Shown piece after piece: positions 1 through 4,951 of a stretch of 6,887 nt of DNA (positions within the stretch are counted from its first letter, which is position 1; every line of letters begins with the position of its first letter). The DNA is from Candidatus Bathyarchaeota archaeon (GTDB taxonomy: Archaea; Thermoproteota; Bathyarchaeia; 40CM-2-53-6; RBG-13-38-9). The stretch lies in assembly GCA_030671315.1 (NCBI GenBank), contig DAOUZW010000058.1, positions 1 to 6,887 of the forward strand. Reading direction: 5' to 3'. The notes beneath the pieces are model-generated. The model was not told the origin of the DNA and did no database searches. It saw only the letters and a program-made list of their open reading frames with translations. Both the position numbers and the translations under genes were made by a program.

Positions 1-443
1 TTACAAAATTGTCCATAATTCCAGGTAAAAAAGTCTTTGTTGTTTTCATTGACTTAAACATGCTTGATCATTATGGTAATCTCATTGATACCTCAACCTA
101 TGCAGCCTTGTCAGCTCTTCTTACAAGTAAAATGAATGAATACGAGATCAAAAATGATGAATTAATCATTAAAGATAGTCAGCAACCATTGCCAATAAAT
201 GATCATCCTATTCCTGTTACATTTGCAAAGATAGGAAAAACTTTGATGTTGGACCCGAACATCCAAGAAGAAAATGCCATGAGTACAAGACTGACTGTTG
301 GCATAGATAACGAGGACTGTGTTTGTGCAATGCAAAAGGGTGGTCTAGGAGGGTTTGAACCGAGTGAAATCGAATCGGCAGTCGAGACCGCGATTCAGAA
401 ATCTAAAGAGATTCGAAAACTCATAATGGAGGCAACACGATAA
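1..443 (+). CDS. rrp42: Exosome complex subunit Rrp42, 3' part (5' end outside window)
   Basis: This is the C-terminal half of the non-catalytic RNase PH-like subunit that pairs with Rrp41 in the hexameric ring of the archaeal exosome, the cytoplasmic 3'-5' RNA-degrading machine. About 145 residues are visible; the family is about 260-275 long. The frame stays open to the left edge (first complete codon at position 3), so the TTG at 9 is internal and not a start. The visible part begins in the first RNase PH domain (PGKKVFVVFIDLNMLD, then GNLID and an Ala/Leu-rich helix). It continues through the second RNase PH fold (HPIPVTFAKIGKTLMLDP, RLTVGID, AMQKGGLGG) and ends in the usual charged C-terminal helix (AIQKSKEIRKLI). 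The TAA stop is followed directly, in the same frame, by the TTG start of rpl37ae. rrp41 would be expected upstream, outside the window. Identification rests on family-wide sequence patterns and gene order. Confidence 0.93.
   Translation, partial: TKLSIIPGKKVFVVFIDLNMLDHYGNLIDTSTYAALSALLTSKMNEYEIKNDELIIKDSQQPLPINDHPIPVTFAKIGKTLMLDPNIQEENAMSTRLTVGIDNEDCVCAMQKGGLGGFEPSEIESAVETAIQKSKEIRKLIMEATR
428..432 (+). promoter_or_regulatory. Shine-Dalgarno GGAGG deciding the rpl37ae start
   Basis: A perfect GGAGG lies inside the last codons of rrp42. It is 11 bases before the TTG at 444 but 20 bases before the in-frame ATG at 453. The spacing therefore favours TTG as the start of rpl37ae. Confidence 0.6.
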
Positions 444-830
444 TTGCCAAAAATGAGAAAGACCCGTCTGGGCGGTGGATTATCAACTCGATATGGGACT
501 GCTCCAAGAAGGAGACATATAGATATTCTTGTACGATTACGAAAAAAACATGAATGTCCAAAATGTAAAGTCAGAGCTGCTCGAAGACTTAGTGTTGGAT
601 TATGGCAATGTCGCCGGTGCGGCAATCAATTCACTGGAGGAGCCTATTTTCCATTTACAAAGGTAGGAGAAATAGCGAAGAGAGCAGCTGCCAGTGCGAC
701 TTCTATAATTTCACCCTCAGAATCGATGGAAGAAGAAACAACCTCAATCTCAGAAGCTGAATCTGAGCAACCGAAGAGGAAACGAAGCCAAAAGGAGACT
801 GGTAACTCTGAAAAGGAAGAGGCTAAGTGA
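444..830 (+). CDS. rpl37ae: Large-subunit ribosomal protein eL43 (L37Ae) with acidic C-terminal tail
   Basis: This is a zinc-ribbon protein of the large ribosomal subunit. The conserved core covers residues 10-72: GLSTRYG, a basic stretch (RRRHIDILVRLRKK), the first zinc knuckle Cys38-x2-Cys41, then GLWQC with the second pair Cys56-x2-Cys59, and the family-typical FTGGAY (63-68). All four zinc ligands are present. The protein is 128 residues, whereas archaeal members usually have about 70-95. The excess is a low-complexity tail from about residue 83: a Ser/Glu-rich acidic stretch (94-108), a KRKR patch (111-114) and a Lys/Glu end. The TTG start is chosen from the GGAGG at 428-432; an ATG at 453 would remove three residues. 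The gene is in the same frame as rrp42, directly after its stop. It overlaps the following brix start by four bases (GTGA). rpoP, which often follows this gene in archaea, is not here. Confidence 0.93.
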   Translation: MPKMRKTRLGGGLSTRYGTAPRRRHIDILVRLRKKHECPKCKVRAARRLSVGLWQCRRCGNQFTGGAYFPFTKVGEIAKRAAASATSIISPSESMEEETTSISEAESEQPKRKRSQKETGNSEKEEAK

Positions 831-1348
831 TAACTGTAACTACAGGAAGAAATCCATCACAAAACACTAGAAAATTAGCAAAAGAATTGGTAAAGATACT
901 CCCCAATGCAAGGAAATTAGTCAGAGGCAAAATGCCTCTAAAACAACTTATAGACAACATGTACGATTCTGACGTTACACGTCTAATTATGGTATATAGA
1001 GGGCTTAACAGTCCTATCCAAATAGAACTCATACGTAGACAAGAGACTCAACTTGAAAGTTCTAATCCAACTCTGATTGTACGACATGTTAGATATTTCC
1101 CTAAATCAAAAAAAGGTAAAAGAATAAAGTTACAATGTCTTACAATCACTTCAAAACAAGATATTAAATTTGTAGAATTGTTATCTGATTTCCTTCAGAT
1201 ACCAATAATAAAAAATGATGACAAAATTTGTGAATTTTCATTAAATATATCGAGGAAAGATAACAATGATTTGATACTTTCTATTGTAAATCTGAAAACA
1301 AGAAGAATCGAAAGATTTGAAATGATAATTAAAGAATTTAAATGGTGA
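827..1348 (+). CDS. Brix domain protein (archaeal Imp4-like ribosome biogenesis factor)
   Basis: This single-domain archaeal Brix protein of 173 residues is related to eukaryotic Imp4/Rpf1-type factors that bind rRNA during ribosome assembly. The diagnostic N-terminus is present: ITVTTGRNPSQNTRKLAKEL (residues 2-21), followed by LPNARKLVRGKMPLKQLID (25-43). A hydrophobic strand (TRLIMVYRGL) leads into the second half (LIVRHVRYFPKS), and the C-terminal part is more divergent, as is usual. Length matches archaeal members, about 150-190. The GTG start overlaps the TGA of rpl37ae as GTGA, and GGAAGAGG (815-822) supplies a ribosome-binding site with AAGGA nine bases upstream, so translational coupling to rpl37ae is likely. 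The TGA stop is followed directly, in the same frame, by the TTG start of pcc1. The biochemical role in archaea is inferred from the eukaryotic homologues. Confidence 0.88.
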   Translation: MITVTTGRNPSQNTRKLAKELVKILPNARKLVRGKMPLKQLIDNMYDSDVTRLIMVYRGLNSPIQIELIRRQETQLESSNPTLIVRHVRYFPKSKKGKRIKLQCLTITSKQDIKFVELLSDFLQIPIIKNDDKICEFSLNISRKDNNDLILSIVNLKTRRIERFEMIIKEFKW

Positions 1349-1642
1349 TTGGGTTTAAATCGTATTGAAAAACCTTTGAAGGCAGATATAGTTATTCCAT
1401 TCGATTCAACCAAAAGTTTACAGGCTATTCATCAAGCAATAGTGGTAGACCAAAAACATCAGCCGAATAAAAAAGCATTAGTTAGAACTAAAGTACAAAA
1501 ACGAGAATTAATAATACACATAAGTGCAGATGATATCCCTTCTCTGAGGGCCACACTAAACTCTAATCTGAAAGTCTTACTAGCTTGGAAAAATATTGCT
1601 GAAGGAATAAAAAAACGAATTATCGTAAATAGCGATTGCTAA
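1349..1642 (+). CDS. pcc1: KEOPS complex subunit Pcc1
   Basis: Pcc1 is the small dimerising subunit of KEOPS, the complex (with Kae1, Bud32 and Cgi121) that makes the N6-threonylcarbamoyl modification of tRNA A37. The 97-residue protein shows the family pattern: a first strand (ADIVIPF), a helix (SLQAIHQAIVVD), a second strand pair (ALVRTKVQKRELIIHISADD) and the signature DDIPSLRATLNSNLKVLLAW (residues 61-80), which corresponds to the widespread D-x-x-x-LRAxLNSxLR motif. Family members are about 75-100 long. The start is not settled. TTG at 1349 abuts the brix stop, but TTG at 1376 would give MKADIVIPF, closer to typical Pcc1 N-termini; neither has a strong Shine-Dalgarno sequence at good distance. 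Identity is strong from the signature and from its place beside brix and rpl37ae. Confidence 0.87.
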   Translation: MGLNRIEKPLKADIVIPFDSTKSLQAIHQAIVVDQKHQPNKKALVRTKVQKRELIIHISADDIPSLRATLNSNLKVLLAWKNIAEGIKKRIIVNSDC

Positions 1643-1700
1643 ACTGTTCTTGAATAGTGTAGTAAACTAACTGTAAAGCATTTTTGGGGATTGAATCTAA

Positions 1701-2108
1701 ATGAATTTGAAGAACAGTGTTGGAATAACGGCTTTAGTTATCGGTGCAATGCTGATAATGTATTCTGCCTATAATGTGAATGAGTTATTATTTCTGGAAG
1801 GAAATACGAGCGAAACTGATATTCCATTGTATAGCAGTACTGTGGTTTTTCCAATCTTTTTAGGAATTCTATTTACTATCGACGGGTCAATAATTTGTGG
1901 ATTATCCAGGAGGTCATCTCTAATTTTCCACTTTTTAGCAAATATAATTTGGCTCCTAGCTAGTTATAGGCTGTTTCTAGTGTTACTGGAACCCTTAAGC
2001 TCACGCTTGGTGTTCTATAGAATATTCATATTCTTCATGCTTGCAATTCTGCTATTTTCTATAGGGGTCATTGTAAATTTTCTACCAAAATCGAATAATT
2101 CGCAATAG
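1701..2108 (+). CDS. Hypothetical four-helix membrane protein
   Basis: I do not recognise this 135-residue protein. It has four strongly hydrophobic segments, at about residues 6-26, 47-67, 73-96 and 105-127. A polar loop follows helix 1 (ENTSETDI-like, with a Glu and Thr/Ser cluster at 33-40), and short basic turns follow helices 2 (SRR, 69-71) and 3 (SSR, 100-102). By the positive-inside rule this gives no clear orientation, because the Lys/Arg residues are few. There is no signal-peptide cleavage site, no cysteine pair and no catalytic motif that I can see. The ATG start is preceded directly by an in-frame TAA and has GGGGA (1686-1690) as a weak ribosome-binding site ten bases upstream. 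It stands alone between pcc1 and pfdB, with 58 bases before and 246 after, and is unlikely to share the translation-related role of its neighbours. The call as a real gene rests on length, ATG start and coherent membrane topology. Confidence 0.7.
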   Translation: MNLKNSVGITALVIGAMLIMYSAYNVNELLFLEGNTSETDIPLYSSTVVFPIFLGILFTIDGSIICGLSRRSSLIFHFLANIIWLLASYRLFLVLLEPLSSRLVFYRIFIFFMLAILLFSIGVIVNFLPKSNNSQ

Positions 2109-2278
2109 AAACTATTCAATCTTTAATGCGCATTTGATTTTCAGAACAGGTCTTACATGTATTAATAGTGCTTTTGGGATAGACAATATTAGTACAGGAA
2201 ATAAGTGCACACTCTGTCAATATTAGGTTTTGAATATGGAATTCACTCTATAAAAAAATTGAACATAGATTAAGTCGA

Positions 2279-2285
2279 TTTTTTT
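2279..2285 (+). terminator. T-run, possible archaeal terminator after the membrane protein gene
   Basis: Seven consecutive T residues lie 171 bases after the membrane-protein stop. Archaeal RNA polymerase commonly terminates at such runs without a hairpin. No convincing stem precedes it. In an AT-rich gap a run of this length may also be chance. Confidence 0.3.
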
Positions 2286-2297
2286 ACTTCAGTTAGA

Positions 2298-2308
2298 TTC
2301 ATATAAGG
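2298..2308 (+). promoter_or_regulatory. Candidate TATA box for the pfdB-DUF3194-DHH block
   Basis: TTCATATAAGG resembles an archaeal TATA element. A start point about 25 bases downstream, near 2328, would leave a leader of roughly 25-30 bases that includes the GGAG ribosome-binding site at 2340. A second TATA-like stretch at 2248-2259 is an alternative. This is inferred from spacing only. Confidence 0.35.
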
Positions 2309-2339
2309 TTGTTAAAGCATAAGCCGTAATCATACATTT

Positions 2340-2347
2340 GGAGATGA
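2340..2347 (+). promoter_or_regulatory. Shine-Dalgarno GGAGATGA for pfdB
   Basis: GGAGATGA lies seven bases before the TTG at 2355, counted from its last base (11 from the GGAG core), and is close to the full anti-Shine-Dalgarno complement. It confirms TTG as the start, because the in-frame codon just upstream is a stop and the ATG inside this motif is out of frame. Confidence 0.6.
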
Positions 2348-2354
2348 CAGATAA

Positions 2355-2720
2355 TTGGAAAGAGAACCGGAACTTCCACCAGAGATCAGAGAACAACTTA
2401 CGAGACTTCAACAGCTTCAACAAACACTTCAAGCAGTTGTAACTCAGAAACAACAGATTGAACTTGAAAAGGCGGAGATTGAGAAAGCGTCTAGTGAACT
2501 TGAAAAATCTGCCGAGGGTGCAACTGTCTATAAAAATGTTGGTAACATACTGATCAAGAGTGAAAGACAAACACTATTGGATGAACTCAAAGAGAGACGA
2601 GAATTAACTGAAACCCGTGTGACAGTTCTTGGTAAACAAGAAGAAAGAACGCGAACTAGACTTACTGAATTGCAGCAAAAGCTTCAAAGCAGGTTCGGAT
2701 CCCAAACGGAATCCAAATAG
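2355..2720 (+). CDS. pfdB: Prefoldin subunit beta
   Basis: This is the beta subunit of the cytoplasmic hexameric chaperone prefoldin (two alpha, four beta), which holds unfolded chains and passes them to the thermosome. The 121 residues show the full architecture: an N-terminal coiled coil at about 10-52 (LTRLQQLQQTLQAVVTQKQQ with heptad Leu/Val), the beta-hairpin core (ATVYKNVGNILIK, 56-68) that builds the barrel, and a C-terminal coiled coil at 72-114. Length matches archaeal members, about 115-125. The start is TTG, fixed by an immediately preceding in-frame TAA and by the GGAGATGA at 2340-2347. The DUF3194 gene follows after nine bases, a pairing common in archaea. In many archaea pfdB also lies close to pcc1; here a membrane-protein gene and a gap intervene. 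Confidence 0.93.
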   Translation: MEREPELPPEIREQLTRLQQLQQTLQAVVTQKQQIELEKAEIEKASSELEKSAEGATVYKNVGNILIKSERQTLLDELKERRELTETRVTVLGKQEERTRTRLTELQQKLQSRFGSQTESK

Positions 2721-2729
2721 TATAGCTGA

Positions 2730-3035
2730 GTGAAAGTTTCGGAAAACGAATATATTGAACTTAATAGGCCACCGACAGAACAGGAATTAGAAACAATATG
2801 TGACTCAGCTGAGGATGCTGCTCGAAAAATCATTTTTAAAAAGGTTGATCCCAAACAAATAACAGATCTAGATATAACGATTGAGTCCCATGGTGATAAA
2901 CCATTAACTCTTATCGTTGATATTTTTATAAGTCCTAGAAATTCGAATGATGAAATCTCTAAATTGATTGACATCGCATGTAACGAAGCATTAAGGGCAG
3001 CTGAGATGAAAGTGAAGGAGCTTAAAATTGCGTAA
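2730..3035 (+). CDS. DUF3194 family protein
   Basis: This small archaeal protein of 101 residues has unknown function and is recognised mainly by place and shape: it sits directly after prefoldin beta and before the DHH phosphoesterase, where the DUF3194 family is usually found. Two helical parts flank a strand pair: helix PPTEQELETICDSAEDAARKI (about 14-34), strands DLDITIES (46-53) and LTLIVDIFIS (59-68), then helix EISKLIDIACNEALRAAEMKV (74-95). This alpha-beta-beta-alpha arrangement and length fit the family. There are no transmembrane segments, no zinc-binding cysteine pairs and no catalytic motif. The start is GTG with only a weak ribosome-binding site (GCTGAG), so coupling to pfdB nine bases upstream is likely. 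It overlaps the DHH gene by eight bases. The family name is from memory of gene order, so it is less sure than for the neighbours. Confidence 0.75.
   Translation: MKVSENEYIELNRPPTEQELETICDSAEDAARKIIFKKVDPKQITDLDITIESHGDKPLTLIVDIFISPRNSNDEISKLIDIACNEALRAAEMKVKELKIA
3014..3020 (+). promoter_or_regulatory. Shine-Dalgarno GAAGGAG for the DHH gene
   Basis: GAAGGAG lies inside the DUF3194 gene, seven bases before the TTG at 3028. It supports that start and the eight-base overlap between the two genes. Confidence 0.6.
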
Positions 3036-4038
3036 GTTTACGAAGATAGCTGATATCATAAAGAAAGCTAGAAAAATTGTCATTCTAACTCACGCAAACA
3101 GTGACCCTGATGCAATATGTTCAGCTTTTGCATTAAAACACTTACAAAAAAAAATTAATCCAAAGACAAAAATAATCATTGGAGCGCCTGAAGGAACAAA
3201 CAAGATCTCAGAAAAAATAATTAAAAGATTCAGATTAACTGTTGAATCCAAACCCAGTTTAGATGATGTCGATGCAATATTTACCGTAGATACCAATAAT
3301 CTAAAACAACTAGGAAAAATATCCAATGCAATAGAAAAATTTGAAAAATCAATAATAATAATTGATCATCATTATCCTCATCCCTCAATGGAAAAATTAT
3401 CCAAACTAGAGATCTGTGATAAATATTCTCCTTCAACATGTGAAATTATTTATGAATTGTACAATCACTTTAAAATCAAGCCAACAAAAAAAGTGGCTGA
3501 AATCTTAATTATTGGAATATTATGTGAAACAAGACATCTCAGGTTAGCAACTTCACAGACTATTCTGATAATTTCAAATTTAATTAAACAAGGAATAGAG
3601 ATTGAGAAACTTCGTGATATCCTAGAGATAAAAATGGATCAATCGGAAAGGTTTGCCAGACTTCGCGCAGCACAGAGAATAAAAATATCATCTTTAGCTG
3701 AATGGATAATTGTGAGCACAAATGTTGGATCACATCATGCCTCTGCAGCTCGAGCACTAGATTTTCTTGGTGCGGACCTGGCGATGGTTGCCAGTTCTGA
3801 CAAAGATCGATTAAAGATCAGTTTTAGATCAAAGGAAGATTTTTCTAAAAAATCTGGGATTCATTTGGGAAGGGATTTAGCAAAGCCACTTGGTGATTAT
3901 GTTAACGGGACAGGTGGAGGACATTCTCTTGCAGCTGGAGTTACTGGATTCGGTGAAGTAGAGGATGCCCTGAAAAAAGCTTCCGAAATATTGAAAGCAA
4001 CTATAAGTAAAAATACAAAACAAACAAATTCTGCATGA
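3028..4038 (+). CDS. DHH/DHHA1 family phosphoesterase (NrnA/RecJ-like)
   Basis: A 336-residue soluble metal-dependent phosphoesterase. The DHH catalytic domain shows motif I THANSDPDAICSA (21-33; ligands His22, Asp26, Asp28), motif II VDTN (87-90; Asp88) and motif III DHH (113-115). Motif IV reads GILCETRHLRLAT (163-175), with Glu167 where most relatives have Asp (DTG/DTR). The C-terminal DHHA1 substrate-binding domain carries NGTGGGHSLAAG (293-304), the usual GGGH motif. Length and domain order match NrnA-type nanoRNases/pAp phosphatases. Related archaeal enzymes degrade short oligonucleotides or other phosphodiesters, and the exact substrate cannot be read from sequence. Its operon with prefoldin and DUF3194, and nearness to rrp42, would fit clearance of short RNA from exosome decay, but that is inference. 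Start: TTG with GAAGGAG seven bases upstream. The stop codon lies inside an inverted repeat (4032-4060). Confidence 0.88.
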   Translation: MRKFTKIADIIKKARKIVILTHANSDPDAICSAFALKHLQKKINPKTKIIIGAPEGTNKISEKIIKRFRLTVESKPSLDDVDAIFTVDTNNLKQLGKISNAIEKFEKSIIIIDHHYPHPSMEKLSKLEICDKYSPSTCEIIYELYNHFKIKPTKKVAEILIIGILCETRHLRLATSQTILIISNLIKQGIEIEKLRDILEIKMDQSERFARLRAAQRIKISSLAEWIIVSTNVGSHHASAARALDFLGADLAMVASSDKDRLKISFRSKEDFSKKSGIHLGRDLAKPLGDYVNGTGGGHSLAAGVTGFGEVEDALKKASEILKATISKNTKQTNSA

Positions 4039-4060
4039 TTAAATCCACAATGATCATGCA
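4032..4060 (+). repeat. Perfect 8-bp inverted repeat over the DHH stop codon
   Basis: TGCATGAT (4032-4039) and ATCATGCA (4053-4060) are perfect reverse complements around a 13-base loop. The left arm contains the DHH stop codon. In RNA this is a short hairpin; in DNA it is a possible dyad operator just upstream of the ECF genes. No T-run follows directly, so a terminator role is weak. Confidence 0.5.
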
Positions 4061-4072
4061 TAAATTGATTTA
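4061..4072 (+). repeat. AT-rich palindrome before ecfA1
   Basis: TAAAT-TG-ATTTA is a perfect five-base inverted repeat with a two-base centre, directly adjoining the 4032-4060 dyad and 42 bases before the ecfA1 start. It could overlap a TATA element or an operator. Short AT palindromes are common by chance, and no clean TATA consensus is visible. Confidence 0.35.
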
Positions 4073-4113
4073 ACAACTCTGAAACTAGCATACGAGATTT
4101 GGTGTCCCAATAA

Positions 4114-4950
4114 TTGCCAGTGATAGAAGCAAAGAATCTGACGTTCACTTACGCAGGATCGAACAAACCTGCAATAAAAAATATTGATTTCTCTATAGAT
4201 CGAGGTGAATTCATAGTAATCACTGGTCCAAGTGGATGTGGTAAAACTACACTTGTTAGATGTTTCAATTCACTCATACCAAGTTTCTACAGAGGAGAAA
4301 TATCTGGAAAAATTGATGTTCTAAATTTAAACGCATCAAAATCGAATACAAGTACTTTAGCTAAAAATGTCGGCTTTGTTTTTCAGAATCCTGAAAACCA
4401 ACTATTCTCACTCTCGGTAGAACGTGATGTAGCTTTTGGTCCAGAGAACTTGGGGCTTAAGAGAGATGAAACCAGACAACGTGTAGACTGGGCAATGAAT
4501 ATTGCTGGAATAGAAGATCTAAGAGAAACTGCACCATATGAACTATCTGGTGGACAACAACAGCGAGCGGCAATAGCTTGCGTTCTAGCTATGAAACCAG
4601 AGATAATAGTGTTAGATGAACCAACTTCATTTTTAGATCCTCTATCCTCATATCAGATACTAGAGGCAATAGCTGATCTGAGAGATGAAGTAGGAATAAC
4701 AATAATCCTTATCGAACATAGGCTTGACCTTGTATCAAAATATGCAGACAGAATAATGATCATGGATGACGGTCAAATAGCAATGGAAGGTCCTCCTTCA
4801 AGCGTCTATAGCGAAGAAGCAAAATTATTGGGTGTTGGAATACCAAAGGTCTCCATGTTATTCAATCTCCTAAAAAAGGATGGCTATAATCTAGGAGAGA
4901 CGCCCGTCACTATAGAAGAAGCCTCACAAAAGATAAGGAAATGTTTCTAA
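4114..4950 (+). CDS. ecfA1: ECF transporter ATP-binding subunit, first (EcfA1/CbiO-like)
   Basis: One of two ATPases that drive an energy-coupling factor importer for vitamins or metal ions; it sits on the cytoplasmic side of EcfT. All ABC motifs are intact in 278 residues: Walker A GPSGCGKT (38-45), Q-loop FQNPENQLF (90-98, the form typical of ECF/cobalt ATPases), signature LSGGQQQR (144-151), Walker B IIVLDEP (164-170) with Glu169, D-loop FLDP (173-176) and H-loop His202. A C-terminal extension beyond residue 230 is usual for EcfA. The start is TTG at 4114, directly after an in-frame TAA, with GGTG (4101-4104) nine bases upstream; the GTG at 4120 would give MIEAKNLTF and cannot be excluded. 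ecfA2 follows after one base, so the three ecf genes are surely one operon. The transported substrate is unknown, since no S component is present. Confidence 0.92.
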   Translation: MPVIEAKNLTFTYAGSNKPAIKNIDFSIDRGEFIVITGPSGCGKTTLVRCFNSLIPSFYRGEISGKIDVLNLNASKSNTSTLAKNVGFVFQNPENQLFSLSVERDVAFGPENLGLKRDETRQRVDWAMNIAGIEDLRETAPYELSGGQQQRAAIACVLAMKPEIIVLDEPTSFLDPLSSYQILEAIADLRDEVGITIILIEHRLDLVSKYADRIMIMDDGQIAMEGPPSSVYSEEAKLLGVGIPKVSMLFNLLKKDGYNLGETPVTIEEASQKIRKCF

Positions 4951-4951
4951 A

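Larger units (their letters stand above)
2109..2354 (+). other. 246-base intergenic region before pfdB
   Basis: No coding frame of interest and no RNA gene is recognisable here. It is AT-rich and contains a nine-base direct repeat, CAATATTAG, at 2184-2192 and 2218-2226. Two TATA-like stretches occur, CTATAAAAAAAT (2248-2259) and TTCATATAAGG (2298-2308). A seven-T run at 2279-2285 could end the membrane-protein transcript. The last part carries the promoter and ribosome-binding site of pfdB, listed separately. Confidence 0.5.

Noticed and set aside
9..11. TTG as the start of the first gene
   Set aside because: The frame is open to the window edge and the protein begins in the middle of the RNase PH fold, so the gene is cut by the window.
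148..165. ATGATGA sequences resembling C boxes of C/D guide RNAs (also near 1214 and 2948)
   Set aside because: They lie inside well-conserved coding genes, and I found no matching D box (CUGA) and terminal stem at proper spacing.
1643..1700. A repeated AACTGT (1642-1647, 1669-1674) and TTTTT run as regulatory signals
   Set aside because: A six-base repeat and five T residues are expected by chance in this composition; there is no clear TATA element.
395..3326. Several minus-strand open frames of 69-96 codons (for example 395-625, 823-1032, 1195-1413, 2289-2570, 2684-2974, 3090-3326)
   Set aside because: All lie opposite clearly identified genes, show no family features and lack credible ribosome-binding sites. 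They are shadows of the + strand genes.
4039..4113. A riboswitch before the ECF operon
   Set aside because: Only 75 bases are available, and apart from the simple dyads there is no multi-stem structure or known conserved core; a DNA operator is more plausible.
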